Shown: in pieces, positions 35,352 through 43,865 of the stretch
Numbering within the stretch: position 1 is the first letter of the stretch
Layout: the number at the start of each line of letters is the position of its first letter
NCBI GenBank assembly: GCA_900540855.1
Contig: UQHK01000001.1
Coordinates: forward strand, 62,001-126,000
From: an uncultured Collinsella sp.
Lineage (GTDB): Bacteria; Actinomycetota; Coriobacteriia; Coriobacteriales; Coriobacteriaceae
Reading direction: 5' to 3'
Length of the DNA: 64,000 bases
Notes under the pieces: model-generated
What the model was told of the DNA's origin: nothing
Databases searched by the model: none
The model's input: the letters and a program-made list of their open reading frames with translations, nothing else
Made by a program: the position numbers and the translations under genes

Positions 35352-36170
35352 GTGTCGGATAAAATAGAATATGTAAAGGATGTGCCCGTGGATGCTGCAC
35401 GGATTGGCCAAGCTAGGGATTGGCGGGCAGACTCTCAGACTCCTGTTGCTACGGAATTTCCTCTCCCCGTGGAGAACCCTGCTCCGGCGCAAGGTTACGT
35501 GGCGACAGGAAGTTATAGGGCGCCTGCTGCCGATCCTAACGCTGCTGCCCCCAAGAAAGGTGGGCCAGGCTACTTTGCCTTCAAGCGAGCCTTCGACATT
35601 GTGTTTTCTGTTGGTGTCTGTGCGGTGTTGGCCGTTCCCGTCGTAGCTGCATGCGTCGCCATTGAGATTGACTCTCCCGGAAAGCCGTTCTTCCGTCAAA
35701 AGCGAGTCGGTAAGGGCGGCAAACCTATCTATATCTTCAAACTCCGAACCATGGTCTCTGACGCTCACGAGCATCCTGAGAAGTACATGACTCCCGAGCA
35801 GTTGGCGCAATGGCAGCGCGAACAAAAGGTTGACGATGACCCACGCATTACGCGCGTTGGTCGTTTTCTACGTCACACTTCACTCGACGAATTGCCGCAG
35901 TTCATCAACGTTCTTATAGGGGATTTATCCGTTATTGGACCAAGGCCTGTGACGCTCGAAGAAACCTACGAGTACGGTGACGCTCGCGACGAAGTTCTTG
36001 CTTGTAAGCCTGGCATTACTGGCTGGTGGGCCGCAACTGATCGTAATGACTCGACTTGGGGGAGTGGTCAGCGACAGGCCCGTGAACTCTTCTACGTTCG
36101 TCATCAGTCGCTTGGTCTTGATGCTCGCGTATTTGTTAAAACCTTCAAAGCAATGAGGAGGGGGAAATGA
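35352..36170 (+). CDS. Polyprenyl-phosphate sugar-1-phosphate transferase (WbaP/WcaJ type)
   Basis: The roughly 272-residue protein begins polysaccharide assembly by moving a sugar phosphate to undecaprenyl phosphate. A disordered Pro/Ala-rich head is followed by one re-entrant membrane helix (KRAFDIVFSVGVCAVLAVPV) and the conserved monotopic phosphoglycosyltransferase core: PFFRQKRVGKGGKPIYIFKL, DDPRITRVGRFLRHTSLDEL (catalytic Asp-Glu pair) and GDLSVIGPRPV. Which sugar it uses, for example galactose, glucose or an amino sugar, cannot be read from sequence. The start is uncertain: GTG at 35352 follows GGAAGAG; the frame is open back to a GTG at 35286, next to the loaP stop. Its stop overlaps the next start (ATGA at 36167). 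Confidence 0.9.
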   Translation: MSDKIEYVKDVPVDAARIGQARDWRADSQTPVATEFPLPVENPAPAQGYVATGSYRAPAADPNAAAPKKGGPGYFAFKRAFDIVFSVGVCAVLAVPVVAACVAIEIDSPGKPFFRQKRVGKGGKPIYIFKLRTMVSDAHEHPEKYMTPEQLAQWQREQKVDDDPRITRVGRFLRHTSLDELPQFINVLIGDLSVIGPRPVTLEETYEYGDARDEVLACKPGITGWWAATDRNDSTWGSGQRQARELFYVRHQSLGLDARVFVKTFKAMRRGK

Positions 36171-37045
36171 CGACCCCTTCCTTGAGCGTAGTAATTCCCA
36201 CATTGAACGCAGCAGACGAAATAGACAGCCTATTGGACACCATTGAGGCTCAGAGTGTGCAGCCTTTAGATATCTTAGTGGTTGATTCGTCCTCCGATGA
36301 CGGTACCGTAGACGAGGTTGCTAAGCATCCCTGCGTTAACCTCGTCCGCATAGAGCGTAAGGAATTCAATCACGGCTCGACCCGCGACATGGCTCTGAGG
36401 CGTAGTGCTGGCGAGTTCGTTTGCTTTCTCACGCAGGATGCGGTACCTGCTTCTAATCGCTACCTGGAGAGACTCGTCGCGCCTTTCTTGGCCGATGATT
36501 CAATCGCGCTCGTAACTGGTAGGCAATTGCCCAAGGCGGATACAAGGCGTTTCGAGCAACTCGTGCGCAAGTTTAACTATCCCAACGTTCCCTCGGTGCG
36601 CAGCAAGTCTGACCTCCCTAAATACGGCATCAAAACGTTCTTCGCATCTGACACCTGTTCTGCCTATCGACGGACTGCATATCTCGAATGTGGTGGATTT
36701 GATCATGTCAACACCAACGAGGACATGCTCATGGCCGCTAGGTTTATAGCATCGGGCTTGAAGGTTGCGTATGAGCCGAGCGCCGAGGTCTATCACTCCC
36801 ACAATTTGACACCTAGCCAGCAGTTCGCGCGCAACCGCGCTGTCGGCATGTTTCTGGAATCGCACGCAGATGACCTTATGTATGCGAGCGAGATTGGTGA
36901 GGGCGGTCGGCTTGTCAAGGCGGTGTCTTCGGAACTTCTTCGAGAGGGAAGATTCAGCGAGTTATTTGCCTTCGGCTTTGATTGTTGTGCCCGTCTTCTG
37001 GGAAACCGTGCTGGCCGCAGGGCCGCTAGAAAAGAAAGGCCATAG
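36167..37045 (+). CDS. Family 2 glycosyltransferase, rhamnosyltransferase-like
   Basis: The 292-residue GT-A enzyme has SVVIPTLNAADEIDSLLDTI at its start, the nucleotide-binding VVDSSSDDGT, FNHGSTRDMALRRSAGEFV near residue 65 (the FNHG-T pattern is common in rhamnosyltransferases of the RfbF/WbbL kind), and an NEDMLMAARF acid motif near 185. It has no transmembrane helix, so it works at the inner face of the membrane. It overlaps the priming transferase by four bases and sits just before the dTDP-rhamnose genes, which supports rhamnose as its donor. A counted line (36301-36360) is 55% G+C, clearly lower than the following rml genes. Confidence 0.85.
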   Translation: MTTPSLSVVIPTLNAADEIDSLLDTIEAQSVQPLDILVVDSSSDDGTVDEVAKHPCVNLVRIERKEFNHGSTRDMALRRSAGEFVCFLTQDAVPASNRYLERLVAPFLADDSIALVTGRQLPKADTRRFEQLVRKFNYPNVPSVRSKSDLPKYGIKTFFASDTCSAYRRTAYLECGGFDHVNTNEDMLMAARFIASGLKVAYEPSAEVYHSHNLTPSQQFARNRAVGMFLESHADDLMYASEIGEGGRLVKAVSSELLREGRFSELFAFGFDCCARLLGNRAGRRAARKERP

Positions 37046-37048
37046 CCA

Positions 37049-37948
37049 GTGAAAGGCATCATCCTCGCCGGCGGTTCCGGCACCCGCCTGTACCCGCTCA
37101 CGCTCGTGACCTCCAAGCAGCTGCTGCCGGTCTACGACAAGCCCATGATCTACTATCCGCTGTCCACCCTCATGCTGGCGGGCATCCGTGACATCCTGGT
37201 CATCTCCACGCCGACGGACCTCCCCAACTTCGAGCGCCTGCTCGGGGACGGCTCGCGCTACGGCGTGAACCTGTCCTACGCCGAGCAGCCGAGCCCCGAC
37301 GGCCTGGCGCAGGCATTCACCATCGGCGAGGAGTTCATCGCCGGCGAGCCGTGCGCGCTGGTGCTCGGCGACAACATCTTCTACGGCAACGGCCTGTCGC
37401 GCCACCTGACGCGCGCCGTCCAGAACGCCGAGTCGGGGAGGGCCACGGTCTTCGGCTACCACGTGGACGACCCCGAGCGCTTCGGCGTCGTGGAGTTCGA
37501 CGGCGAGGGGAGGGCCGTCTCCATCGAGGAGAAGCCCGAGCGCCCCAAGAGCTCCTACGCCGTCACCGGCCTGTACTTCTACCCGGGCGACGTGGCCGCC
37601 AAGGCGCATAGGGTCGAGCCCTCGGCCCGAGGGGAGCTGGAGATCACCACGCTCAACCAGATGTACCTGGGGGAGGGGACGCTGTCAGTGGTCACCCTCG
37701 GCCGCGGCTACGCGTGGCTGGACACCGGTACCATGGAGAGCCTGCACGAGGCCGCCGAGTTCGTCCGCGCCGTGGAGCACTCCCAGGACCTGCCGGTCTC
37801 GGTCCCCGAGGAGATCGCCTGGGAGAACGGCTGGATCACGACCGCCGAGCTGGAGGAGGCCGCGAAGGCCTACGGCAAGTCGGTCTACGGCCAGCACCTG
37901 AAGAAGGTCGCCGCCGGCGAGATCGTCAACAGCCCGCGCGAGTACTAG
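37049..37948 (+). CDS. rmlA: Glucose-1-phosphate thymidylyltransferase
   Basis: The 299-residue enzyme makes dTDP-glucose, the first step to dTDP-L-rhamnose. The signature GGSGTRLYPLTLVTSKQLLP is at residues 7-26, followed by DKPMIYYPLSTLMLAGI, ALVLGDNIFYGNGL and ITTLNQMYL. GTG at 37049 follows agaaagg. Nearly every third codon position is C or G; a counted line (37441-37500) is 68% G+C, against 55% in the preceding gene, indicating a different origin or expression class. rmlB starts 19 bases after it. Confidence 0.96.
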   Translation: MKGIILAGGSGTRLYPLTLVTSKQLLPVYDKPMIYYPLSTLMLAGIRDILVISTPTDLPNFERLLGDGSRYGVNLSYAEQPSPDGLAQAFTIGEEFIAGEPCALVLGDNIFYGNGLSRHLTRAVQNAESGRATVFGYHVDDPERFGVVEFDGEGRAVSIEEKPERPKSSYAVTGLYFYPGDVAAKAHRVEPSARGELEITTLNQMYLGEGTLSVVTLGRGYAWLDTGTMESLHEAAEFVRAVEHSQDLPVSVPEEIAWENGWITTAELEEAAKAYGKSVYGQHLKKVAAGEIVNSPREY

Positions 37949-37967
37949 GAACCGAGGAGATACGAAC

Positions 37968-38990
37968 ATGGCAGAGGAGACCTTCTCCCCCAGGAACATC
38001 ATCGTAACGGGCGGCTGCGGCTTCATCGGCAGCAACTTCGTGCACTACGTGGTCAACAACCACCCGGGCGTCCACGTCACCGTCCTGGACAAGCTGACCT
38101 ACGCCGGCAACCCCGAGAACATCGCCGGGCTGCCAGCGGACCGCGTTGAGCTCGTCGTGGGCGACATCTGCGACGCCGGGCTGCTCGATGAGTTGGTGCC
38201 GGGCCACGACGCGATCGTGCACTACGCCGCCGAGAGCCACAACGACAACTCCATCGCCGACCCGGAGCCGTTCCTGCGCACCAACGTCGAGGGTACCTTC
38301 CGCCTGCTGGAGGCCGTCCGCAAGCACGGCGTCCGCTACCACCACGTCTCCACCGACGAGGTCTACGGCGACCTGGCACTCGACGACCCCGCCAAGTTCA
38401 CCGAGGAGACGCCTTACCACCCGAGCAGCCCGTACTCGAGCACCAAGGCCAGCTCCGACATGCTCGTGCGCGCCTGGACCCGTACCTACGGGCTTCGCAC
38501 CACGATCTCCAACTGCTCCAACAACTACGGACCCTACCAGCACGTGGAGAAGTTCATCCCCAGGCAGATCACCAACATCGTCGACGGCGTGCGCCCCAAG
38601 CTCTACGGGAAGGGCGAGAACGTCCGCGACTGGATCCACACCGAGGACCACTCCAGCGCCGTCTGGGACATCCTCACCAAGGGCCGCATGGGGGAGACCT
38701 ACCTCATCGGCGCCGACGGCGAGAAGGACAACATCACGGTCCTGCGCATGATCCTCGAGGCCATGGGCCGCGACCCCGAGGACTTCGACTGGGTCGCCGA
38801 CCGCCCCGGCCACGACCGCCGCTACGCCATCGACAGCACGAAGCTCCAGCGCGAGCTGGGCTGGAGGCCGGCCCACACCGACTTCGCCGAGGGGCTCAAG
38901 GCCACCATCGACTGGTACGTGGCCAACGAGTCCTGGTGGCGCCCGGCCAAGGAGGCCACCGAGGCCCGCTACCGCGCGCAGGGGCAGTAG
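37968..38990 (+). CDS. rmlB: dTDP-glucose 4,6-dehydratase
   Basis: The 340-residue short-chain dehydrogenase makes dTDP-4-keto-6-deoxyglucose. The NAD-binding GGCGFIGSNFVHYVV is at residues 15-29, the catalytic Ser/Thr-Asp-Glu stretch is HVSTDEVYGDL, and the YxxxK pair is YSSTK. NNYGPYQHVEKFIPRQITN and GKGENVRDWIHTEDH are further family blocks. ATG at 37968 has GAGGAG upstream. It lies between rmlA and the rmlC-rmlD fusion with short spacing and shares their very high G+C codon use. Confidence 0.96.
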   Translation: MAEETFSPRNIIVTGGCGFIGSNFVHYVVNNHPGVHVTVLDKLTYAGNPENIAGLPADRVELVVGDICDAGLLDELVPGHDAIVHYAAESHNDNSIADPEPFLRTNVEGTFRLLEAVRKHGVRYHHVSTDEVYGDLALDDPAKFTEETPYHPSSPYSSTKASSDMLVRAWTRTYGLRTTISNCSNNYGPYQHVEKFIPRQITNIVDGVRPKLYGKGENVRDWIHTEDHSSAVWDILTKGRMGETYLIGADGEKDNITVLRMILEAMGRDPEDFDWVADRPGHDRRYAIDSTKLQRELGWRPAHTDFAEGLKATIDWYVANESWWRPAKEATEARYRAQGQ

Positions 38991-39004
38991 AAGGGGATAG
39001 AACT

Positions 39005-40459
39005 ATGGCAGACATCGCATTCGAGAAGGACCTCTCCGTCACCGAGACCGGCATCGAGGGCCTCAAGTTCGTCGACCTCGCCGTCCACGGCGACTCGCGC
39101 GGCTGGTTCAAGGAGAACTGGCAGCGCGCCAAGATGACCGCCCTGGGCATCCCGGACCTCCGCGTCGTCCAGAACAACATCTCCTACAACGACAAGAAGG
39201 GCGTCACCCGCGGCATCCACGCCGAGCCCTGGGACAAGTTCATCTCGGTGGCCCGAGGCTCGGTCTTCGGCGCCTGGGTCGACCTGCGCGAGGGCAGCGC
39301 CACCTACGGGAAGGTGTTCACCTGCACGCTCGACCCGAGTAAGGCCATCTACGTCCCGCGCGGCGTGGGCAACTCCTTCCAGGCCCTGGAGGACGGCACC
39401 GCCTACACCTACCTGGTGGACGCCCACTGGTCCCTCGAGCTGAAGAGGACCTACACCTTCGTGAACCTCGCCGACCCCGAGCTCGCCATCGAGTGGCCGA
39501 TCCCGCTGGCCGAGGCCACCGTCTCCGAGGCCGACCTCAACCACCCGATGCTCGCCGACGTCGTCCCGATGGCTCCCAGGCGCACCCTCGTCACCGGCTG
39601 CAACGGCCAGCTGGGCCGCGCGGTCCGAAAGCTGGCGGAGGAGCGCGGCGTCGCCAAGGACTTCGACTTCTGCGACATCGACACCTTCGACATGTCCGAC
39701 CCCGACGCCTACGCGCAGTACGACTGGTCGCTCTACGGCACCGTGATCAACTGCGGCGCCTACACGGCCGTGGATAAAGCGGAGACCCCCGAGGGCCGCG
39801 TGACCGCCTGGAAGGCCAACGCGACCGGCCCCGCCCTTCTCGCCCGCGTCTGCGCCGGGCACGGCATCACCTTGGTCCACGTCTCCTCCGACTACGTCTT
39901 CGACGGCACCGCCGAGGTGCATTCCGAGGACGAGCCCCTCAGCCCGCTGTCCGTCTACGGCCAGACCAAGGCCGCAGGCGACATCGCCGTGGCAGGGTGC
40001 CCCCGCCACTACATCATGCGCTCCAGCTGGGTCATCGGCGAGGGGCACAACTTCGTTAAGACCATGAAGGGCCTGTCCGACCGCGTAACCGACCCGGACG
40101 ACAAGCTCGAGCAGGTCACCGTCGTGGACGATCAGCTGGGCCGCCTGACCTTCACGCGCGACATGGCCGAGGCCATCTTCCACGTGCTGGGCACGCACGC
40201 GCCCTACGGCACCTACGACTGCACCGGCTCCGGTGCCGTGAAGAGCTGGGCGGACATCGCCCGCGCCGTCTTCGAGGCCGCCAACGGCAACGGCGAGAGG
40301 GTCGTGCCGGTTTCGACCGCTGACTACTACGCGAACGCCGCCGGTCCCGTCGCCCCGCGCCCGGTCCACTCGGCGCTCGACCTGTCCAAGCTCGAGGCTG
40401 CAGGCTTCCACATGCTCGACTGGGAGGAAGAGCTGGGGGAGTACCTCAAGACGCTCTAG
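39005..40459 (+). CDS. Fused dTDP-4-keto-rhamnose 3,5-epimerase / reductase (RmlC-RmlD)
   Basis: The 484-residue protein performs the last two steps of dTDP-L-rhamnose synthesis. Residues 1 to about 190 are an RmlC-like cupin (DSRGWFKENWQRAKM, GVTRGIHAEPWDKFISVARG). Residues 195-484 are RmlD (TLVTGCNGQLGRAV, then VSSDYVFDG and YGQTKAAGD). The first catalytic His is kept in RGIHAE, but the usual GFAHGF segment reads RGVGNSF, so a second conserved His appears replaced by Asn. ATG at 39005 follows aagggg. The gene ends the rml operon at a bidirectional terminator. Both domains look complete, so it is a true fusion, not a frameshift. Confidence 0.9.
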   Translation: MADIAFEKDLSVTETGIEGLKFVDLAVHGDSRGWFKENWQRAKMTALGIPDLRVVQNNISYNDKKGVTRGIHAEPWDKFISVARGSVFGAWVDLREGSATYGKVFTCTLDPSKAIYVPRGVGNSFQALEDGTAYTYLVDAHWSLELKRTYTFVNLADPELAIEWPIPLAEATVSEADLNHPMLADVVPMAPRRTLVTGCNGQLGRAVRKLAEERGVAKDFDFCDIDTFDMSDPDAYAQYDWSLYGTVINCGAYTAVDKAETPEGRVTAWKANATGPALLARVCAGHGITLVHVSSDYVFDGTAEVHSEDEPLSPLSVYGQTKAAGDIAVAGCPRHYIMRSSWVIGEGHNFVKTMKGLSDRVTDPDDKLEQVTVVDDQLGRLTFTRDMAEAIFHVLGTHAPYGTYDCTGSGAVKSWADIARAVFEAANGNGERVVPVSTADYYANAAGPVAPRPVHSALDLSKLEAAGFHMLDWEEELGEYLKTL

Positions 40460-40480
40460 CCGTTATTAACTTTTCGAGAG

Positions 40481-40514
40481 AAAAAGCCGCCGCTTGTTAA
40501 CGGCGGCTTTTCTT
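40481..40514. terminator. Bidirectional terminator shared by rmlCD and the yfhO-like gene
   Basis: aagccgccg (40484-40492) and cggcggctt (40501-40509) form a stem with A-run and T-run on either side, so it works on both strands. The yfhO-like stop codon (40497-40499) lies in its loop, so the terminator overlaps the end of that coding sequence. Confidence 0.85.
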
Positions 40515-42908
40515 ATGCCTGGCGTATAGACCCGCTGCAACAAGGGCGGCGGCGGTCGCCAGACTCACTGCAAGCCCCGCAAGGGCGCCCGGAGTCTTGT
40601 AGGTCATCACGATCTTATTCGCGCCTTTCTGCATGTTCAGGGACGACAAGCCCTTATCGGCGGCGGGCGTTAGTTCTGCGGCGGTTCCGTTTACCGTTAC
40701 GTTCCAGCCCTCATCGTACGGAACGCTCAACAGCAGGTTGCCGTCATCCTTGGCGGTATACTCGCCTTCGATCCTTCCGTCCTCAAAAACCGTCGTAATA
40801 AACTCGCTCGCCTTAAGCTCGTTAATAATCTGCTCGAAAACATCCAGATTGAGGGCGTAAAAGACCGGCTCATTGTCTTGGGGCATGTCTGTATAGCCCT
40901 CTGCGACTCCGATTGACACCGTATGCTGGCTCGGGGTGTCCGATGCATCCGCAATCTGGCGGATATTATTGTCGAATCTCCAGGCCTCGTTTTCGATTGC
41001 TCGCTGGTCGATGGTAAGGGCGACGGGCCAATAACTGCCGGCGGTCGCATCTTTGTTGATGTAGAGATACCCGATGGAGCTTGCCGGAAGAGTAACGCTC
41101 CATTGCTTTAAGCTATCGCTATTCTCCGTGCTCGCGGCCTCGATCTTGGTATAGAGCTCGACCTTGCGGCCTAGGATTTTGCTGTAGAGGTCGTTCTGCT
41201 TTTCGAAGGGGTTCTCGCTCTTCAGCGTGCTGTTTTGGATATCGCTTGAGGCTGCGACGCCAATGCTGAGCGCATAGGGGTTCTCGTACACCGAGCTTGT
41301 GGAGTCGGCCTGATTCGTCTTGGCCGAAACGTATCCTGCAGGCGCGTTTTCAGGAATGGCGTACTTAACTCCCAATAGGGCATCGACGGCGAGAATGGGC
41401 TCGGCATAACGGGTCGAGAATTCGCCGACGCTGCTGTATCCAAGGGAGTTGAGCAGTGCGATGGCCTGCGGGTTGTTAGCAGACGAATACGAAGACAACT
41501 GGTTGTACCCAAGCGCTAGGCCTTCGTTGAGGGCGGCGCTATCGGCACGCGTGGTCGTTCGATCGATGCGGTAGAATGACGCAGAATCCTGGTCTTGAAT
41601 GGCTGTGATCGTGTTGGTTGCGGTGGCGACATAGGTGCTGTTGGCTTCTTCGGAATAGCCTGCGTACAGTTGGTTCCACATCACATGGGCGTTGATAAAC
41701 AACTCAATTGCGGTGATTGTCAGGATTGGTAATACGACGGCTGGTCGATAGGCATGACGAAATTTGGGCTGGCCCTCGAACACCTGCAACGAATAGCCCG
41801 CTGCCCACAGCGCAAAGAAGCTCAGCAAGAAAGTCGTGCGCGAATAGAATCCGTTGGGCACGCGCATGCCGCACCAGATGTACTCGAGCGGGCTCAAAAC
41901 GGAGCTGGCGACCAGGATTATCGTGACGACGAGTGTTGCGATGCGCGTCTTGATCGAAACCGTGCGGTTAACCAGCAGGCTCACCGCAAGCAGCATCATG
42001 ACGATGCCGCAATAGAACTGCGGTGTGCTTTCGTTGCTTACCCACATGCCAGGGAGAAAGCCCCTGATGAGCGATTTGAGGCTGGTTTTAAGCAGCGGCC
42101 CGAGGGCTAGGACGGGGCCGCCCTTGGACATGGCAAGGATGGTCGGCAAAAAGGTCCAGGCGGACAGAAGCAGTCCGAGCGCGATAGCTCCGGCGAATCG
42201 CAGGGCCCGATCGAGCATGAGCTTCCAGCTAAAACCTTCTTCTGCAACATAATCGACAAATTCGACCAATACGAAGATGCAGAGGAACAGGATGCTGATG
42301 TAGGCCGTATACCAGCAGAACATGACATTGAGCGCCGTTGCGATGACGAGGCGGATCATGCGCTGCTTGCGGATGAGCTCGTAGCATCCGTAGGCGCAGA
42401 TGGGCAGCAGGATGAGGCAATCGATCCAGAGTGGGTTGCGCAGGTTGCTGATGGTCCAGCTGCAAAACGTGAACGAGAGGGATAGCAAGAATGCGGCGGG
42501 CTTGGAAAGGTCAAAGCGCTTTTGCACATACCAAGCGCTGCTGATGTGGATGCAGCCAAGCTTGAGCGCGGTTATGGCAAATACGAAGAGCGTCAGCTTG
42601 TCTGCGGGAAACAGCACGCAGAGCAGGTTGAAGGGGCTGGCGAGGTAGTAGCTATAGAGCCCCCATGTGTTCATACCGAGGCCCTGTGAGAAGGAATAGC
42701 GAAGGTTTGCCTCGCCTAAAAGGACGCGGCGAAACCACGCGAAGAAGTCGATGTATTGGTATTTGAGATCGTTGGTGAGAAACGAGTTGTCGCCAAAGGG
42801 GTAGACATGCCCCGCCTCTGCAAGTGCGACAAATAATGCGATGGAAAACGTGAAGCAGGCGGCGTAGAACGCCACATTCTTGAGCGTGCTGTTATTGGGC
42901 CGTGTCAT
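40497..42908 (-). CDS. YfhO-family membrane glycosyltransferase
   Basis: The 803-residue protein has many transmembrane helices in its first 430 residues, an extracellular domain, and one C-terminal helix ending in HKKSRR. Features of the YfhO family are visible: GDNSFLTNDLKYQYIDFFAW near the start, YSFSQGLGMNTWGLYSYYL near residue 70, and NLRNPLWIDCLILLPIC. In Bacillus and Listeria YfhO uses a lipid-linked sugar made by CsbB/GtlA-like enzymes to decorate lipoteichoic acid. Here it directly follows a CsbB-like gene and overlaps it by 17 bases, which supports that role on some surface polymer. The polymer is unknown. Confidence 0.85.
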   Translation of the reverse strand: MTRPNNSTLKNVAFYAACFTFSIALFVALAEAGHVYPFGDNSFLTNDLKYQYIDFFAWFRRVLLGEANLRYSFSQGLGMNTWGLYSYYLASPFNLLCVLFPADKLTLFVFAITALKLGCIHISSAWYVQKRFDLSKPAAFLLSLSFTFCSWTISNLRNPLWIDCLILLPICAYGCYELIRKQRMIRLVIATALNVMFCWYTAYISILFLCIFVLVEFVDYVAEEGFSWKLMLDRALRFAGAIALGLLLSAWTFLPTILAMSKGGPVLALGPLLKTSLKSLIRGFLPGMWVSNESTPQFYCGIVMMLLAVSLLVNRTVSIKTRIATLVVTIILVASSVLSPLEYIWCGMRVPNGFYSRTTFLLSFFALWAAGYSLQVFEGQPKFRHAYRPAVVLPILTITAIELFINAHVMWNQLYAGYSEEANSTYVATATNTITAIQDQDSASFYRIDRTTTRADSAALNEGLALGYNQLSSYSSANNPQAIALLNSLGYSSVGEFSTRYAEPILAVDALLGVKYAIPENAPAGYVSAKTNQADSTSSVYENPYALSIGVAASSDIQNSTLKSENPFEKQNDLYSKILGRKVELYTKIEAASTENSDSLKQWSVTLPASSIGYLYINKDATAGSYWPVALTIDQRAIENEAWRFDNNIRQIADASDTPSQHTVSIGVAEGYTDMPQDNEPVFYALNLDVFEQIINELKASEFITTVFEDGRIEGEYTAKDDGNLLLSVPYDEGWNVTVNGTAAELTPAADKGLSSLNMQKGANKIVMTYKTPGALAGLAVSLATAAALVAAGLYARHKKSRR

Positions 42909-43860
42909 CAGATTCCTCGTTGGATTCTCGAATGATATAGATGGGGCGGTGCTTGGCCTCCAAGTAGGCTTTTGCTAGGTACTCGCCAATGATTCCCAGG
43001 CACAGGAGCTGCATGCCGCCAAACAGCGTAATGAGGCAGGCAAGGGAGGGCCATCCGCCTACGGGATCGCCCCAAACAAGCGTTTTGACCAGGATGACGA
43101 TAAATCCCATGATGGCGATGAGGCAGAAGACGATACCCGTGAGGGCGGCGAGGGAGAGTGGCGCCGTGGAAAACGCGACGATGCCGTCGATGGAATAGAG
43201 GAGCAGCGACCAAAAGCTCCATTTGGTCTCACCGGCCACGCGGTTGACGTTTACGTAGGGGAGCCATTTGGTCTTGAAGCCGACCCAGCCGTAGATGCCC
43301 TTGGAGAATCGATTGTATTCGCCCATGGAGATGATGGCGTTGACCATAGGTCGCTTCATGAGCCTAAAATCGCGTGCTCCGTCGACGATGTCGGCCTTGG
43401 AAATGCGGTTGATGATCTTGTAGAACATACGGGCGCAGAACGACCTGATGGGAGGCTCGCCTTCGCGGGTGGTCCTGCGTGTGGCGACGTTATCGTAGTC
43501 TTCGGTTTGCAAGATCTCGTACATCTGCGGCAGGAGCGAGGGCGGGTCCTGCATGTCGGCATCCATGGTGGCGACATAGTCGCCCTTTGCGTGCTGGAGT
43601 CCGGCGAGTAGTGCCGCCTCCTTGCCAAAGTTGCGCGAGAAAGAGTGCCAGCGGATGGCGTATGGATGCGCCGCCGTAGCTTCTGCCTTCATGACGGCGA
43701 GCGTTTTGTCTGCCGAGCCATCGTCGATGAGGACGGCTTCAAAGGAGATGCCGGGGTCTTGCCGGGTCATGATGCGAACGACGCCATCGAGCTCTTTGAG
43801 AAAGATCGGAAGTGATTCCTGCTCGTTGTAACACGGCACGACGATGGAGATGAGCGGCAT
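42892..43860 (-). CDS. Polyprenyl-phosphate glycosyltransferase, GtrB/CsbB type
   Basis: The 322-residue enzyme has a GT2 domain (ISIVVPCYNEQESLPIFLKE at residues 4-23; ATMDADMQDPPSLLPQM, the DxD-QDPP signature, near 95) and two C-terminal transmembrane helices (FSTAPLSLAALTGIVFCLIA and a second near 265). This is the DPM1/GtrB/CsbB layout, which puts a sugar on undecaprenyl phosphate at the inner face. It starts five bases after the preceding gene and overlaps the yfhO-like gene, so the three are one operon. The partner flippase GtcA/GtrA is not seen in the window. Confidence 0.88.
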   Translation of the reverse strand: MPLISIVVPCYNEQESLPIFLKELDGVVRIMTRQDPGISFEAVLIDDGSADKTLAVMKAEATAAHPYAIRWHSFSRNFGKEAALLAGLQHAKGDYVATMDADMQDPPSLLPQMYEILQTEDYDNVATRRTTREGEPPIRSFCARMFYKIINRISKADIVDGARDFRLMKRPMVNAIISMGEYNRFSKGIYGWVGFKTKWLPYVNVNRVAGETKWSFWSLLLYSIDGIVAFSTAPLSLAALTGIVFCLIAIMGFIVILVKTLVWGDPVGGWPSLACLITLFGGMQLLCLGIIGEYLAKAYLEAKHRPIYIIRESNEESDDTAQ

Positions 43861-43865
43861 GTGAC

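Noticed and set aside
38936..39004. Longer N terminus for the RmlC-RmlD fusion
   Set aside because: The extension overlaps the end of rmlB, and the ATG at 39005 has its own ribosome site and matches the family start.
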